64,000 nt of DNA, taken from NCBI RefSeq assembly GCF_015477605.1, contig NZ_JADLQX010000023.1:52720-116719 (forward strand), given 5' to 3'. Positions 1-7,279 of the stretch are shown here, piece by piece. How positions within the stretch are numbered: position 1 is the first letter of the stretch; each line of letters starts with the position of its first letter. Position numbers and translations under genes: made by a program. The notes under the pieces were generated by a model. It saw nothing but the letters and a program-made list of their open reading frames with translations, had not been told where the DNA came from and did no database searches. Source of the stretch: Nocardia amamiensis. GTDB lineage: Bacteria; Actinomycetota; Actinomycetes; Mycobacteriales; Mycobacteriaceae.

Positions 1-252
1 TGCCGCGAACCCGAGCACGTAACCGGCGACAACCCATTCCATTTGGGTGTATTCCGCGTCCAGGTCCTGGAGCATGCTCGGGATCGCCACGTTGACGATG
101 GTGATGTCGAGCAGATCCATGAACCCGGCGACCAGCATGACGACCAGCGCGAGCCAGCGCCGCGGGTCCGGCGTGTGCGCGGCAGCAGCATGTGCGCGCA
201 GGGCGTCCACATCGACGGCCGGCCGCCGCATCGAGTACGTGTCCTCCGGCAT
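1..252 (-). CDS. DHA2-type MFS drug exporter, N-terminal part (runs off left edge)
   Basis: Reading the minus strand from the ATG at 250-252 gives an open frame to base 1 with no stop. After a hydrophilic stretch of about 32 residues there is the first transmembrane helix with the motif MDLLDITIVNVAIPSM, the helix-1 signature of the DHA2 (14-helix) drug:H+ antiporters, followed by the start of helix 2 (EWVVAGYVLGFA). Members of the family export drugs, dyes or antibiotics using the proton gradient in the cytoplasmic membrane. Only 84 codons are present, so the substrate cannot be guessed. It is divergent from the ECF41 sigma factor gene at 374, and the intergenic region holds a perfect 7-2-7 palindrome that may control both genes. 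Confidence 0.85.
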   Translation of the reverse strand, partial: MPEDTYSMRRPAVDVDALRAHAAAAHTPDPRRWLALVVMLVAGFMDLLDITIVNVAIPSMLQDLDAEYTQMEWVVAGYVLGFAA

Positions 253-310
253 GGCAGTGGTTCCTCCCTGGTCATCCGCCTCGGCGGTGACATACGAGGC
301 GCATCCTCTC

Positions 311-326
311 CGTCATATCTATGACG
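311..326. promoter_or_regulatory. 16-bp palindrome between divergent genes, candidate operator
   Basis: CGTCATA-TC-TATGACG is a perfect inverted repeat with 7-base arms. It lies 58 bases before the exporter start and 47 bases before the sigma-factor start, where an operator for either divergent promoter would be expected. Its binding protein is unknown, as no regulator gene lies beside it inside the window. Confidence 0.55.
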
Positions 327-373
327 AATGAGATCGGAGGAAGATGACAGAGAGCGGTTGAGGACGGTGACAG

Positions 374-1303
374 ATGGATGACCGGAACTTGCTTGCCGAA
401 CAGTTCGAACGCAACCGCAGCCACCTGCGGTCGGTCGCCTACCGGATGCTCGGTTCGATCAGCGAAGCCGATGATGCCGTCCAGCAAGCCTGGTTGCGTC
501 TCGACCGCGCCGCGACCGACGACGTGGACAACCTGACCGGCTGGCTGACGACCGTCGTCGGGCGGGTGTGTCTGGACATGCTCCGTGCGCGCCGGGCCCG
601 GCGGGAGGAATCTGTCGGACTGCGCACACCCGAACCGATCCGGGCCGGGCCCGGCGTTGCGGCCGATCCCGAGGACGAGGCGATCGTCGCCGACTCGGTG
701 GGACTGGCCTTGCTCACGGTGATCGAAACGCTCACGCCGGCCGAGCGCGTTACCTTCGTACTGCACGACCTGTTCGATGTCCCGTTGGCCGAGATCGCGC
801 CGATACTGGGCCGCTCGGTGAACGCGGCGGCGCAGCTGGCCTCTCGCGCCCGCCGCCGGGTCCGCGGTGCCGATCCCGTCCTTGATGCCGACCAGGTTCG
901 CCAGAAGCGCATCGTCGAAGCGTTCCTCGCCGCCGCACGCAGAGGTGACTTCGAAGACCTGCTCGCGGTCCTCGACCCCGAGGTCGTACTCCACGCCGAC
1001 GCCGCGGCGGCGCCTGCCCGCCATCCGTTGCAGGTGCGCGGCGCGACTGCTGTCGCACGCGGGGCGCGCGCCTACGCGGATCGCGCCAGATTCGCGTGGA
1101 CCGCGCTTATCGACGGCCGGGTCGGCATTCTCAACATCGCGCCCGGTCGTGCGGTGCTGGCCCTCGACATCACGGTCACCGGCACACGGATCACGGCGAT
1201 CGACATCATCGCGGAGTCCGAACATCTGAGCGCACTCGACATCGTTCTCCTTCGATCCGAACCGAGCACGGACGCCGCTGCCCATGCTGGGACGTGGCTA
1301 TAA
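374..1303 (+). CDS. ECF41 / SigJ-like RNA polymerase sigma factor
   Basis: A 309-residue ECF sigma factor. Region 2 spans about residues 10-75 (HLRSVAYRMLGSISEADDAVQQAWLR) and region 4 about 115-165 (LTPAERVTFVLHDLFDVPLAEIAPILGRS). A C-terminal domain of about 130 residues follows, starting with KRIVEAFLAAARRGDFEDLL, the SnoaL/NTF2-like fold that defines the ECF41 group. In that group the C-terminal domain replaces a separate anti-sigma factor and modulates promoter binding. The adjacent gene, the DHA2 exporter, is divergent rather than the carboxymuconolactone decarboxylase or oxidoreductase often found beside ECF41 genes. The ATG at 374 follows a purine-rich stretch; the exact start is not strongly supported. 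Confidence 0.88.
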   Translation: MDDRNLLAEQFERNRSHLRSVAYRMLGSISEADDAVQQAWLRLDRAATDDVDNLTGWLTTVVGRVCLDMLRARRARREESVGLRTPEPIRAGPGVAADPEDEAIVADSVGLALLTVIETLTPAERVTFVLHDLFDVPLAEIAPILGRSVNAAAQLASRARRRVRGADPVLDADQVRQKRIVEAFLAAARRGDFEDLLAVLDPEVVLHADAAAAPARHPLQVRGATAVARGARAYADRARFAWTALIDGRVGILNIAPGRAVLALDITVTGTRITAIDIIAESEHLSALDIVLLRSEPSTDAAAHAGTWL

Positions 1304-1307
1304 CCGA

Positions 1308-1790
1308 TCAGCCACAGCCCACGCGGGCGGTGACCTCCTCGCCGTTCACCGTGTATTGGATCCCGCGGCTGGTCAGCATGCGCAGCACCGCGGTGTTCTC
1401 CGCCGTTGTGCTCACGAACAGTGACGTGTAGCCCTCGCTGGTTGCGCACTGGATCAGCTGTGCGAACACCGCGGTCCCGATGCCGCTGCCGCGGCGGGAA
1501 CGGCCGATCCAGACCCCGGCTTCGGCGATGCCCGTTTCGACAGGACACAGTCGGGCGGCCCCGACCACCGCACCATCCGCGACAATGCAGTACGTCGATT
1601 CGATCGGCGGATCTGCCAGTGCCCTACCGCGGTGGAACTCTCGGAACGCCGCTTCCCGCTGGGCATTCCAGCCCGCGCCCGGTCCTTCCACCGGCATCAC
1701 CTCGCCCGGATCCGCGTCCGCCACGGCGGCCTGCAGCAGTTCGGTGAGCAGTTGTTCGTCGAGGGGTTCGAGCGTGACGTGGTCGGGCAC
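1308..1790 (-). CDS. GNAT family N-acetyltransferase
   Basis: 160 residues. The acetyl-CoA binding motif A is visible at about residues 95-110 (VWIGRSRRGSGIGTAVFAQL, with the R/Q-x-x-G-x-G/A signature as RRGSGIG). It is followed by the family-typical strand-helix with TAENTAVLRMLTSRG near the C terminus. The family transfers an acetyl group from acetyl-CoA to an amine; the substrate is not predictable. It is convergent with the sigma-factor gene, with only four bases between the stops, so the two probably share termination signals. It does not look like a ribosomal or aminoglycoside acetyltransferase in particular. Confidence 0.8.
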   Translation of the reverse strand: MPDHVTLEPLDEQLLTELLQAAVADADPGEVMPVEGPGAGWNAQREAAFREFHRGRALADPPIESTYCIVADGAVVGAARLCPVETGIAEAGVWIGRSRRGSGIGTAVFAQLIQCATSEGYTSLFVSTTAENTAVLRMLTSRGIQYTVNGEEVTARVGCG

Positions 1791-1974
1791 AGGCCGATCC
1801 TGTCATCAGAGACCGGGCGCGGGCGAGAGAATTGTCGGCTCCGAGCGGCGGGGTGGACAGGTCGCAGCACATCGTGCGTGGCGCGACAGCTGACTCGTCG
1901 CGCCAGCGTTGACGGCAGACCTGCGGCGTCCTCCGCTCTATGCTCACAGCGTCGCGTCCAGGAGAGGAGAGCCG

Positions 1975-2469
1975 GTGGCAGATCGGGAAGTGCTGAGCTG
2001 GGAGTCATTCGGTACGGCGAGCCGGGAACTCGCGACGATCATCGCGGAGGACGGCTTCGAGCCCGATCTGATCCTCTCGATCGCGCGCGGCGGGCTGTTC
2101 GTCGCGGGCGCGCTCGGCTACGCGCTGGACGTGAAGAACCTGCACGTGATGAACGTGGAGTTCTACACCGGCGTCGACCAGCGCCTGGACATGCCGGTGA
2201 TGCTGCCGCCCGTCCCGCAGGCCGTTGACCTGGCCGGAGCCACCGTGCTGGTCGCCGACGATGTCGCCGACACCGGCGCCACCCTGAAGCTCGTCCGCGA
2301 CTTCTGCTCCGGCCAGGTCGCCGAGGTGCGCTGCGCGGTGATCTACCAGAAGCCGTGGTCGGAAGTCGACAGCGAGTACGTCTGGCGACGCACCGACCGC
2401 TGGATCAACTTCCCGTGGTCCACCGATCCGCCGGTGGTGCGACGTCGAGCGCAAGTGCTCGACGCATAA
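1975..2469 (+). CDS. Phosphoribosyltransferase (PRTase fold)
   Basis: 164 residues starting at GTG 1975, chosen because an AGGAGAGGAG ribosome-binding site lies just upstream; the frame is open further upstream but has no such site. The type I PRTase fold is clear: DLILSIARGGLFVAGAL near the N terminus, and the PRPP-binding loop VLVADDVADTGATLKLV, in which two acidic residues precede DTGATL. The family moves phosphoribose from PRPP to a base or acts as a regulatory relative. The C-terminal YVWRRTDRWINFPWS resembles the hypoxanthine/xanthine-guanine group rather than pyrimidine enzymes, so a purine substrate is possible but unproven. It stands alone. Confidence 0.85.
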   Translation: MADREVLSWESFGTASRELATIIAEDGFEPDLILSIARGGLFVAGALGYALDVKNLHVMNVEFYTGVDQRLDMPVMLPPVPQAVDLAGATVLVADDVADTGATLKLVRDFCSGQVAEVRCAVIYQKPWSEVDSEYVWRRTDRWINFPWSTDPPVVRRRAQVLDA

Positions 2470-2475
2470 CCCCCG

Positions 2476-3003
2476 TCACTGCCCGGGATGTTCGCACGCC
2501 ACCGCATCCAATCGCTCGCCGAGCGCGTTGACCTGATCGCGCAGGGTGACGACGGACTCGATGGGATACCCCACGGCGGCCAACACCGACTGGACCATCT
2601 CCCTGGCTCGCCGCCGCAGCGCGTGTCCGGCCTCGGTTGAGCGCAACTCGACCGATCGGCGGTCGTGCACGCAGCGCACGCTCTCCACCAGGCCGCGCGC
2701 TTGCAGGCGCTGGATGAGCGGCGAGACGGTCCCGTAGTCCAGACGCAGCTGTTCGCCGAGTTCCTTCATCGTCATGCCCGGTCTCTCCCACAGCGCGAGC
2801 AGTGCGATGTACTGCGGATAGGTGACCTCCATCGCGTCCAGGAAAGGACGGTAGGCGGCGGTCATCGCCCGCGAGGTCGAGTAGAGAGCGAAGCACAGCT
2901 GGTTGGCGAGCGCGAGCAGGTCGTGCTCCGCGTCTCGTGCGGTGACGGGCGCCCCGGCCGGGTCGGCACGCACCGCTGAAGAAGGATGCGCTACATCGGA
3001 CAT
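2476..3003 (-). CDS. MarR-family regulator, OhrR-like
   Basis: 175 residues with an N-terminal extension of about 25 residues. The helix 1 sequence NQLCFALYSTSR places a cysteine at residue 37, matching the conserved reactive cysteine of OhrR organic-peroxide sensors. The winged helix covers about 65-130 (MTMKELGEQLRLDYGTVSPLIQRLQARGLV, then the wing with HDRRSVELRSTEAG). In OhrR, oxidation of that cysteine releases DNA and derepresses a peroxiredoxin gene ohr. No ohr gene lies next to it here, so its target is elsewhere or is the convergent/neighbouring material. A second OhrR-type cysteine is not seen at the usual place; the only other cysteines are in CVHD and near the C terminus. Confidence 0.82.
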   Translation of the reverse strand: MSDVAHPSSAVRADPAGAPVTARDAEHDLLALANQLCFALYSTSRAMTAAYRPFLDAMEVTYPQYIALLALWERPGMTMKELGEQLRLDYGTVSPLIQRLQARGLVESVRCVHDRRSVELRSTEAGHALRRRAREMVQSVLAAVGYPIESVVTLRDQVNALGERLDAVACEHPGQ

Positions 3004-3030
3004 CAGGACACCTTACAAACCAATCGAGCC

Positions 3031-3441
3031 CTACCCTAGCGAGACCACCTTCGCCTGCCCGGAAACGACAATGTCGTCGCGATCGACAAGCGCAACCCGT
3101 ACCTGCACCGTCTGCCCCGCTGACAACGGCGCATCGTCACCTGCTGTTCCGACCAGGATGATCACGGCGGTATGTTGGGCTCCGTCGCATGTGACGGCGT
3201 TCTGCGTGCCGGTGGCCGACGGACTGTCTGCGTTGGGATCGCCCACCATCGCCTTGATGCCGGCCACTCCGGCCGAGGCTTCGCAGCTGTAGTCGACCCC
3301 CACGTTGGCCGGCCCAACACCACTGACGTCGATAGTGTTGGCGGCGAGAGCGGGAGCAGCGCCTGACATGATGGCCAGCCCCATCGCCCCGAAGACGGTG
3401 ACGATGAGGGCAGGACGTCGGTAGTTCCGGATAGTCGCCAT
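3031..3441 (-). CDS. Secreted protein of unknown function
   Basis: 136 residues from ATG 3441, chosen because AGGAGGACGAAG lies at ideal spacing; the longer open frame upstream has no such site. A Sec signal peptide is clear: RNYRRPALIVTVFGAMGLAIMSGAAPALA with probable cleavage after ALA. The mature protein of about 100 residues has two cysteines (YSCEA and VTCDG) likely to form a disulfide. Its pattern of short beta strands suggests an Ig-like or small beta-sandwich domain. This architecture is frequent among exported proteins of Nocardia and relatives, but I do not recognise a named family. Confidence 0.75.
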   Translation of the reverse strand: MATIRNYRRPALIVTVFGAMGLAIMSGAAPALAANTIDVSGVGPANVGVDYSCEASAGVAGIKAMVGDPNADSPSATGTQNAVTCDGAQHTAVIILVGTAGDDAPLSAGQTVQVRVALVDRDDIVVSGQAKVVSLG

Positions 3442-3840
3442 AGATCTTCGTCCTCCTGCATAGGAAGTAGATCGTGGAGGGCAATCAGAAGACACCGCGG
3501 CGCTCACGGCACCACACATCTATGCTTCCCCACCGCCACCTCGGAGCAAACAACCTCTCGAGGATCAGATCATTCCGGGCTGCTGAATCGCCCCGGCGGG
3601 TTGGGGGCTTCATCTCTTGCGAAGGGCGGAGTTGTCCCAAAGTGAAAATAGCGCTTTCCGAAAGTATTTCCCGGAAGCTCAGTGTGAAATAGAGCCACCG
3701 CGTGCAGGTGATCCGAAGACGCCTACATTCACCCAGTGCCTGAATCGGCGACGCACAGTGGGCACGCTCAGCCGAAGCAAGCGGTTTCCCGACCGGCCTT
3801 TCGGCCCGATGGTCAGGAACCGCCCGCTCAGTATCGGGTG
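3442..3840. other. Intergenic region without a recognisable gene
   Basis: About 400 bases lie between the start of the secreted-protein gene and the stop of the SGNH hydrolase gene. It should hold the promoter of the former and the terminator of the latter. Short open frames here are shadows of the hydrolase frame; no coding signal or strong structure was seen. Confidence 0.5.
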
Positions 3841-4713
3841 TCAGCCGCCGATCGCGGCCAATGCCAGTCCGGCCATTTTTTCCATGCCCAGCGCGTTCGG
3901 ATGGATCGGCACGAAGTTCACACCCCACACAGCCGGCTCGACCCAGCGGATGCCGATGGGTTTGCAAACGTCGTGGCCGATGGAGCTCTGCATGCCGACG
4001 AAGGTGGTACCCGTCTCGTCCGCGGCGCGCTTGACGACGCCGTTGAGGGTGTCCTGGATGTTGTTGATGTAGGGAACGTCGCCCTCGGCGATCGGCATCG
4101 TCAGGAAGCAGTTGCTGTTGTCCTCGGGCATGACCTGGGGGTACGCCAGAATGGCAACCTTCGCGGACGGCGCCTTGGCATGGATGTCCGTGAGCGCCTT
4201 CTTCACCGCGGGGTAGGTCTTGTTCAGGATGTCGTTGGTGAACTGGTCGCCGTAAATGGTCTCGCAGGGGTTGCCCTGGCCGGCAGTTCCGGTCCCTGCG
4301 CTGATGCAGGAGGAGATCACCTTGATCAGGGTGTCGTTGTTGTTGCCGCCGATGGTCAGGGTGACTAGCTTGGTGTCCTTCGTGACGGCGTCGAGCTGGG
4401 GGATGAGGCTCGGCCACTGGCTCCCGTAGAAGTCCTCGGTCTTGGCGCCCGAACAGCTGACGTCGGTGAACGACTCGATGCCGAGGGCGTCGGCAATAAG
4501 GTTGGGGTAGTTACGGGTGGTGCGCGAGCAAGCCGGGGTGACTGTGGGATCCGGCGGGAGGATGCCCGCTCCCGCGCTATAGCTGTCGCCCATGGCGACA
4601 TAGGGGGTAAGGGCCGGTGCGGCCTGGGCCGGGGCGGCCGCAACGAGGCCAAGGCCCGTCGTGATTGCCGTGGCGAACGCAGCAGCGATCCGCGCGCGAA
4701 CGTCCTTGACCAT
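3841..4713 (-). CDS. Secreted SGNH/GDSL-family hydrolase (esterase/lipase)
   Basis: 290 residues from ATG 4713, which follows a CAGGAG site; an ATG five codons upstream is less well placed. A Sec signal peptide ends at about residue 33 (AAAPAQAA). The SGNH blocks are all visible. Block I is YVAMGDSYSAG with the nucleophilic Ser, block II carries the oxyanion-hole glycine near DVSCSGA, block III is TIGGNND with the conserved Asn, and block V is VPIHPNALG with the catalytic His. Six cysteines in the mature protein suggest disulfides, as in the Streptomyces extracellular lipases of this family. The role is probably extracellular ester or lipid hydrolysis. A TetR-type palindrome lies 27-42 bases upstream of the start. 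Confidence 0.9.
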   Translation of the reverse strand: MVKDVRARIAAAFATAITTGLGLVAAAPAQAAPALTPYVAMGDSYSAGAGILPPDPTVTPACSRTTRNYPNLIADALGIESFTDVSCSGAKTEDFYGSQWPSLIPQLDAVTKDTKLVTLTIGGNNNDTLIKVISSCISAGTGTAGQGNPCETIYGDQFTNDILNKTYPAVKKALTDIHAKAPSAKVAILAYPQVMPEDNSNCFLTMPIAEGDVPYINNIQDTLNGVVKRAADETGTTFVGMQSSIGHDVCKPIGIRWVEPAVWGVNFVPIHPNALGMEKMAGLALAAIGG

Positions 4714-4739
4714 ACAAAACTCCTGCAACAGAACTCACA

Positions 4740-4755
4740 GTTACCGACCGGTAAC
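4740..4755. promoter_or_regulatory. Palindromic operator upstream of the SGNH hydrolase
   Basis: GTTACCGACCGGTAAC contains 6-base perfect arms (GTTACC / GGTAAC) around a 4-base centre. It sits 27 bases before the hydrolase start. The word TACCGACCGGTA is typical of sites bound by TetR-family repressors in mycolic-acid actinobacteria, so a repressor encoded elsewhere is inferred. Confidence 0.6.
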
Positions 4756-4817
4756 GATTTGGCGGAGGAACTGTGACACGGCGCACACGGTTTCGCAACT
4801 AGCATCATCGACGTCAT

Positions 4818-6005
4818 CGTTTACTTAAGGAAGTGATCGGCTCCCAGGACACATCAAGCTGCGGACCGCGTAGTGCACGCACAGGTGGCCGTAGACCTCT
4901 TGAATCACTCCGGCGGGCGTCTTCGACCTCAACACCACACCGCGGCCGCGTCGGTGAGTCTCGAGCCCGTCGAAGGGGAATTCGATATCCCCTCGCTGTG
5001 AATACAACAGGGCCAGCTCGTCCGCAGGCGCCGCCTCGGGATCGGTGATGGTGGTCAGCAGCCGGTCGATTCGCTCCGCGTCGTGGTCCGCGTCGGCACC
5101 GGACGCGATGCGGACGAACTCGACGACGCGCACAGCGATCGCCTCGGTGTCGTCGTGGCGCGCGCTCGTCCCGGGATCTACCCGAGAAGCGAAAGATCCA
5201 TCCTCATAACGTTTTTCGACGCGAAGCACGGAATCGGACGGCATTCGCCACAACAGGTCGGCACCGGAGGATCGGCACAGGTCCCACAGGCGGTAGCTGA
5301 AGAAGGCGCGGTCCGCGAGCAGCAACATTCCCGGGCGCAGCGATCGCACCACCGATTCGGTCAGTGCCTGCTCGCGATGCTCGCAGGTCCCGAGCGCGGC
5401 GTCGACGATCGCGTGTGAACCGCACTCGACCAGCCCGAGGACCCGCACCTGAGGTAACACTCCGCCCCGGCCAGCCCGAGAAGACGGCGGCCGGCCGAAG
5501 TGCTCCACATTCGCGCCGCTGGCAGCTACATCCATGGTCGATCCGTGGATGCCCATCAGCCGCCAGGACCGGTAGGAACTTCCCGGAACCCGGGGATCGG
5601 ACAGTGGCACGGCCACCTTTTCGTACAACGCGCGCAGCGGCACAGAGCCCAGGCGCCTACGGGCCTGGAACAGCGCTGCCTTGGTCGGGATCGTCCGCTC
5701 GAGAGGCCATCCGTACGCCCACTGCAGCCCGGACACGAGCTTCCGCATCACCTCCTCGTACGAGCAGGACGCGAACAACGCCAGCGCGAGCACGTAGTAG
5801 ACCACCAACCGTGCAGGCAGCAACCGATTCCGGCGTTCGACCCGTCCATGCTCGACCAGCACGTCATCGACAACCTCGGGCGCAAAAACCCTGGTCAACG
5901 CGGCCAATGCGATGTGATCGGACAACCGCTGGTCATCCTGCGGCTTCACCCATCCCGCACGCGGCACAGCATGGAGAATAGCGACGCCGCCGATCTAAGT
6001 AAACG
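4818..6005 (-). mobile_element. Degenerate IS4-family insertion sequence
   Basis: Perfect 10-base terminal inverted repeats, CGTTTACTTA at 4818-4827 and its reverse complement TAAGTAAACG at 5996-6005, bracket a single transposase gene. The repeats extend imperfectly inward: GATCGGC follows directly at one end but only after seven extra bases (AGGAAGT) at the other. No clear target-site duplication is visible outside the tips. The transposase stop codon TAA (4825-4827) lies inside the repeat. The element appears inactive, given its altered catalytic residues. Confidence 0.75.
4825..5967 (-). CDS. IS4-family transposase, probably inactive
   Basis: 380 residues. The N terminus (about 10-110) matches the IS4 transposase N-terminal domain (HIALAALTRVFAPEVVDDVL). 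The DDE core follows. The expected first Asp in the I-D-G-x-T motif is His (GIHGSTMDVA, codon CAC for GAC). The second Asp is intact in LLLADRAFFSY. The Y-R-E-K region is altered: YSQRGDIEFPFDGLET keeps Tyr, Arg and Glu but has Glu where Lys is expected, and lacks the usual Trp after Arg. The protein ends at VHYAVRSLMCPGSRSLP, about 50-60 residues short of typical actinobacterial relatives. Together these indicate decay in place. Confidence 0.85.
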   Translation of the reverse strand: MPRAGWVKPQDDQRLSDHIALAALTRVFAPEVVDDVLVEHGRVERRNRLLPARLVVYYVLALALFASCSYEEVMRKLVSGLQWAYGWPLERTIPTKAALFQARRRLGSVPLRALYEKVAVPLSDPRVPGSSYRSWRLMGIHGSTMDVAASGANVEHFGRPPSSRAGRGGVLPQVRVLGLVECGSHAIVDAALGTCEHREQALTESVVRSLRPGMLLLADRAFFSYRLWDLCRSSGADLLWRMPSDSVLRVEKRYEDGSFASRVDPGTSARHDDTEAIAVRVVEFVRIASGADADHDAERIDRLLTTITDPEAAPADELALLYSQRGDIEFPFDGLETHRRGRGVVLRSKTPAGVIQEVYGHLCVHYAVRSLMCPGSRSLP

Positions 6006-6190
6006 GTATCGGAGTTCAGCCGCGGGGACAGGCCGGTACTGCGACCGTGGTGCAGAGCATCCGGTAGGTCGTGGTCCAGGCGACCGGCAGGCACATGGGT
6101 GGCTGTGCGTCCGTTCCAGCCGGCGTGCCGCCCTGCGGAACGCGGGATGGATGTCATCGGCGATAGACGGTTCGGTAGATGCCGTGAGTT

Positions 6191-6734
6191 CTATCCACCC
6201 GGCGGGGCGGCGTCGAGGGTGAGTTGCCGGGCGTGGAAATCGAAGTGCCGCACTGGGTACCGGTAGAGGTCTTCGAGAGTCATCCTGTCTGTGAACAGCG
6301 GGTCCCATCGGGTCGGGAAGGGCATCGACAAGCCGAAGTCGGCTTCCGGTTCGGTGGCGAGCGTGCGTTGCAGTGCGGCGATCACCCGGTCGCACTTGTC
6401 CGTCATCCGGCGTCGGTTGTACACCAGCGCCGCCCCGCAGGACCCCACATAGTTGATCACGTGGAACGGCATAGTCCCCACATCCAGTACTCGGACAAAA
6501 GCCCGCCCGACCCGGTGGCAGATGCCCGAATAGCCGCATCAACGGCAGCAGTCTGCGCACGACCATGAACCCGAACACCATATGGAACAGCAGCTGCTCG
6601 TTGGTCCACCGCGTGCCGTCCGATCTGCGCCCGAGCGCCCCCTGGTCAGCGGATGCGACCAAGTAATGCAGTGTGCGCCGCGCACGCTGCAGTTCAGCGG
6701 AAATATCGCCGCGGTCGATGATGGATGTGGTCAT
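6191..6734 (-). pseudogene. DinB-superfamily gene broken by a frameshift
   Basis: The start is ATG 6734 (MTTSIIDRGDISAELQRARR). This frame carries the DinB-like first helices with LHYLVASADQGALGRRSDGTRWTNEQLLFHMVFGFMVV and runs to about 6505. Homologous sequence continues in another frame (FVRVLDVGTMPFHVINYVGS... YRYPVRHFDFHARQLTL) to the stop at 6191. The break lies in a G/C-rich run at about 6498-6512, so a one-base insertion or two-base loss fits. The intact protein would have about 180 residues. DinB-fold proteins include mycothiol- and bacillithiol-dependent transferases. A sequencing error is the main alternative. It lies directly beside the IS element. Confidence 0.7.
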
Positions 6735-6924
6735 CGGCGTGTCTCCGTCCGACCGATTCACCCCCATTCTCCCCACAGTGGCACCCAGCTGGTTGTTGCC
6801 CAGCCGGCAGGGCCGCGAGCGCTCGGCGGCCGCGCCGGCTCCAGAGGCGTCGGCGCTCGCAGTACCCGGCCGAATCTTCGACCGATGTCGCGATTGTCCT
6901 GCCCACGTGCTCTCACGGCGGCCC

Positions 6925-6934
6925 GGGTGCGTCC
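6925..6934 (+). promoter_or_regulatory. GGGTGCGTCC element upstream of the Cys-rich peptide
   Basis: The word TGCGTCC lies 57-66 bases before the Cys-rich peptide start. The same word occurs in an inverted pair about 100 bases before the SigZ-like gene on the other strand. It is a candidate shared promoter or regulator element; the statistical weight is unknown. Confidence 0.3.
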
Positions 6935-6990
6935 TTTCCTGTTCTCCTCCGTCTGTCCTGGTGCCCATTTCCACGGATCAAGGAGTCACC

Positions 6991-7167
6991 ATGACCAACC
7001 CGAATGAGTTCGAGTCCCCGGCGGCACATCGGACCGGTGCACCGCCGCAGTCTGCGGCGCCCATGTGTTGCAGCACTGAACGGCAGACCGCGTGCTGCGA
7101 TCCCAGCGAAAAGGCGACGTGTTGCGGTCCGGCGGCGACAGCAGTCGGCGGGTGCGGCTGCCAGTAG
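6991..7167 (+). CDS. 58-residue Cys-rich (metallothionein-like) peptide
   Basis: ATG 6991 follows AAGGAGTCACC. The peptide has 8 cysteines in 58 residues, at 26, 27, 35, 36, 44, 45, 55 and 57: three CC pairs spaced exactly nine residues apart (CCSTERQTA, CCDPSEKAT, CCGPAATAV), then a terminal GGCGCQ. There is no signal peptide or membrane segment. Such spacing suggests binding of a soft metal or metalloid (Cu, Zn, Cd or As) in the cytoplasm; this is inference. The convergent SigZ-like factor ends in a tail sharing CC and GGCGC. A perfect 12-bp hairpin follows its stop. I do not recognise a characterised homologue. Confidence 0.75.
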   Translation: MTNPNEFESPAAHRTGAPPQSAAPMCCSTERQTACCDPSEKATCCGPAATAVGGCGCQ

Positions 7168-7184
7168 CCCTCGCCCGGCGCGGT

Positions 7185-7214
7185 GCGGTGCGAGCCTCGA
7201 GCGGCTCGCACCGC
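7185..7214. terminator. Bidirectional hairpin between Cys-rich peptide and SigZ genes
   Basis: GCGGTGCGAGCC (7185-7196) pairs perfectly with GGCTCGCACCGC (7203-7214) around a 6-base loop, followed on the plus strand by ATCTTTGTCT. It lies between two convergent genes and can serve both. Confidence 0.75.
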
Positions 7215-7279
7215 ATCTTTGTCTGGTCGTGGTGACGTGCGGATGACCGGCGGCCGTTCCCGGAGCGGGGGGTGCCGGT

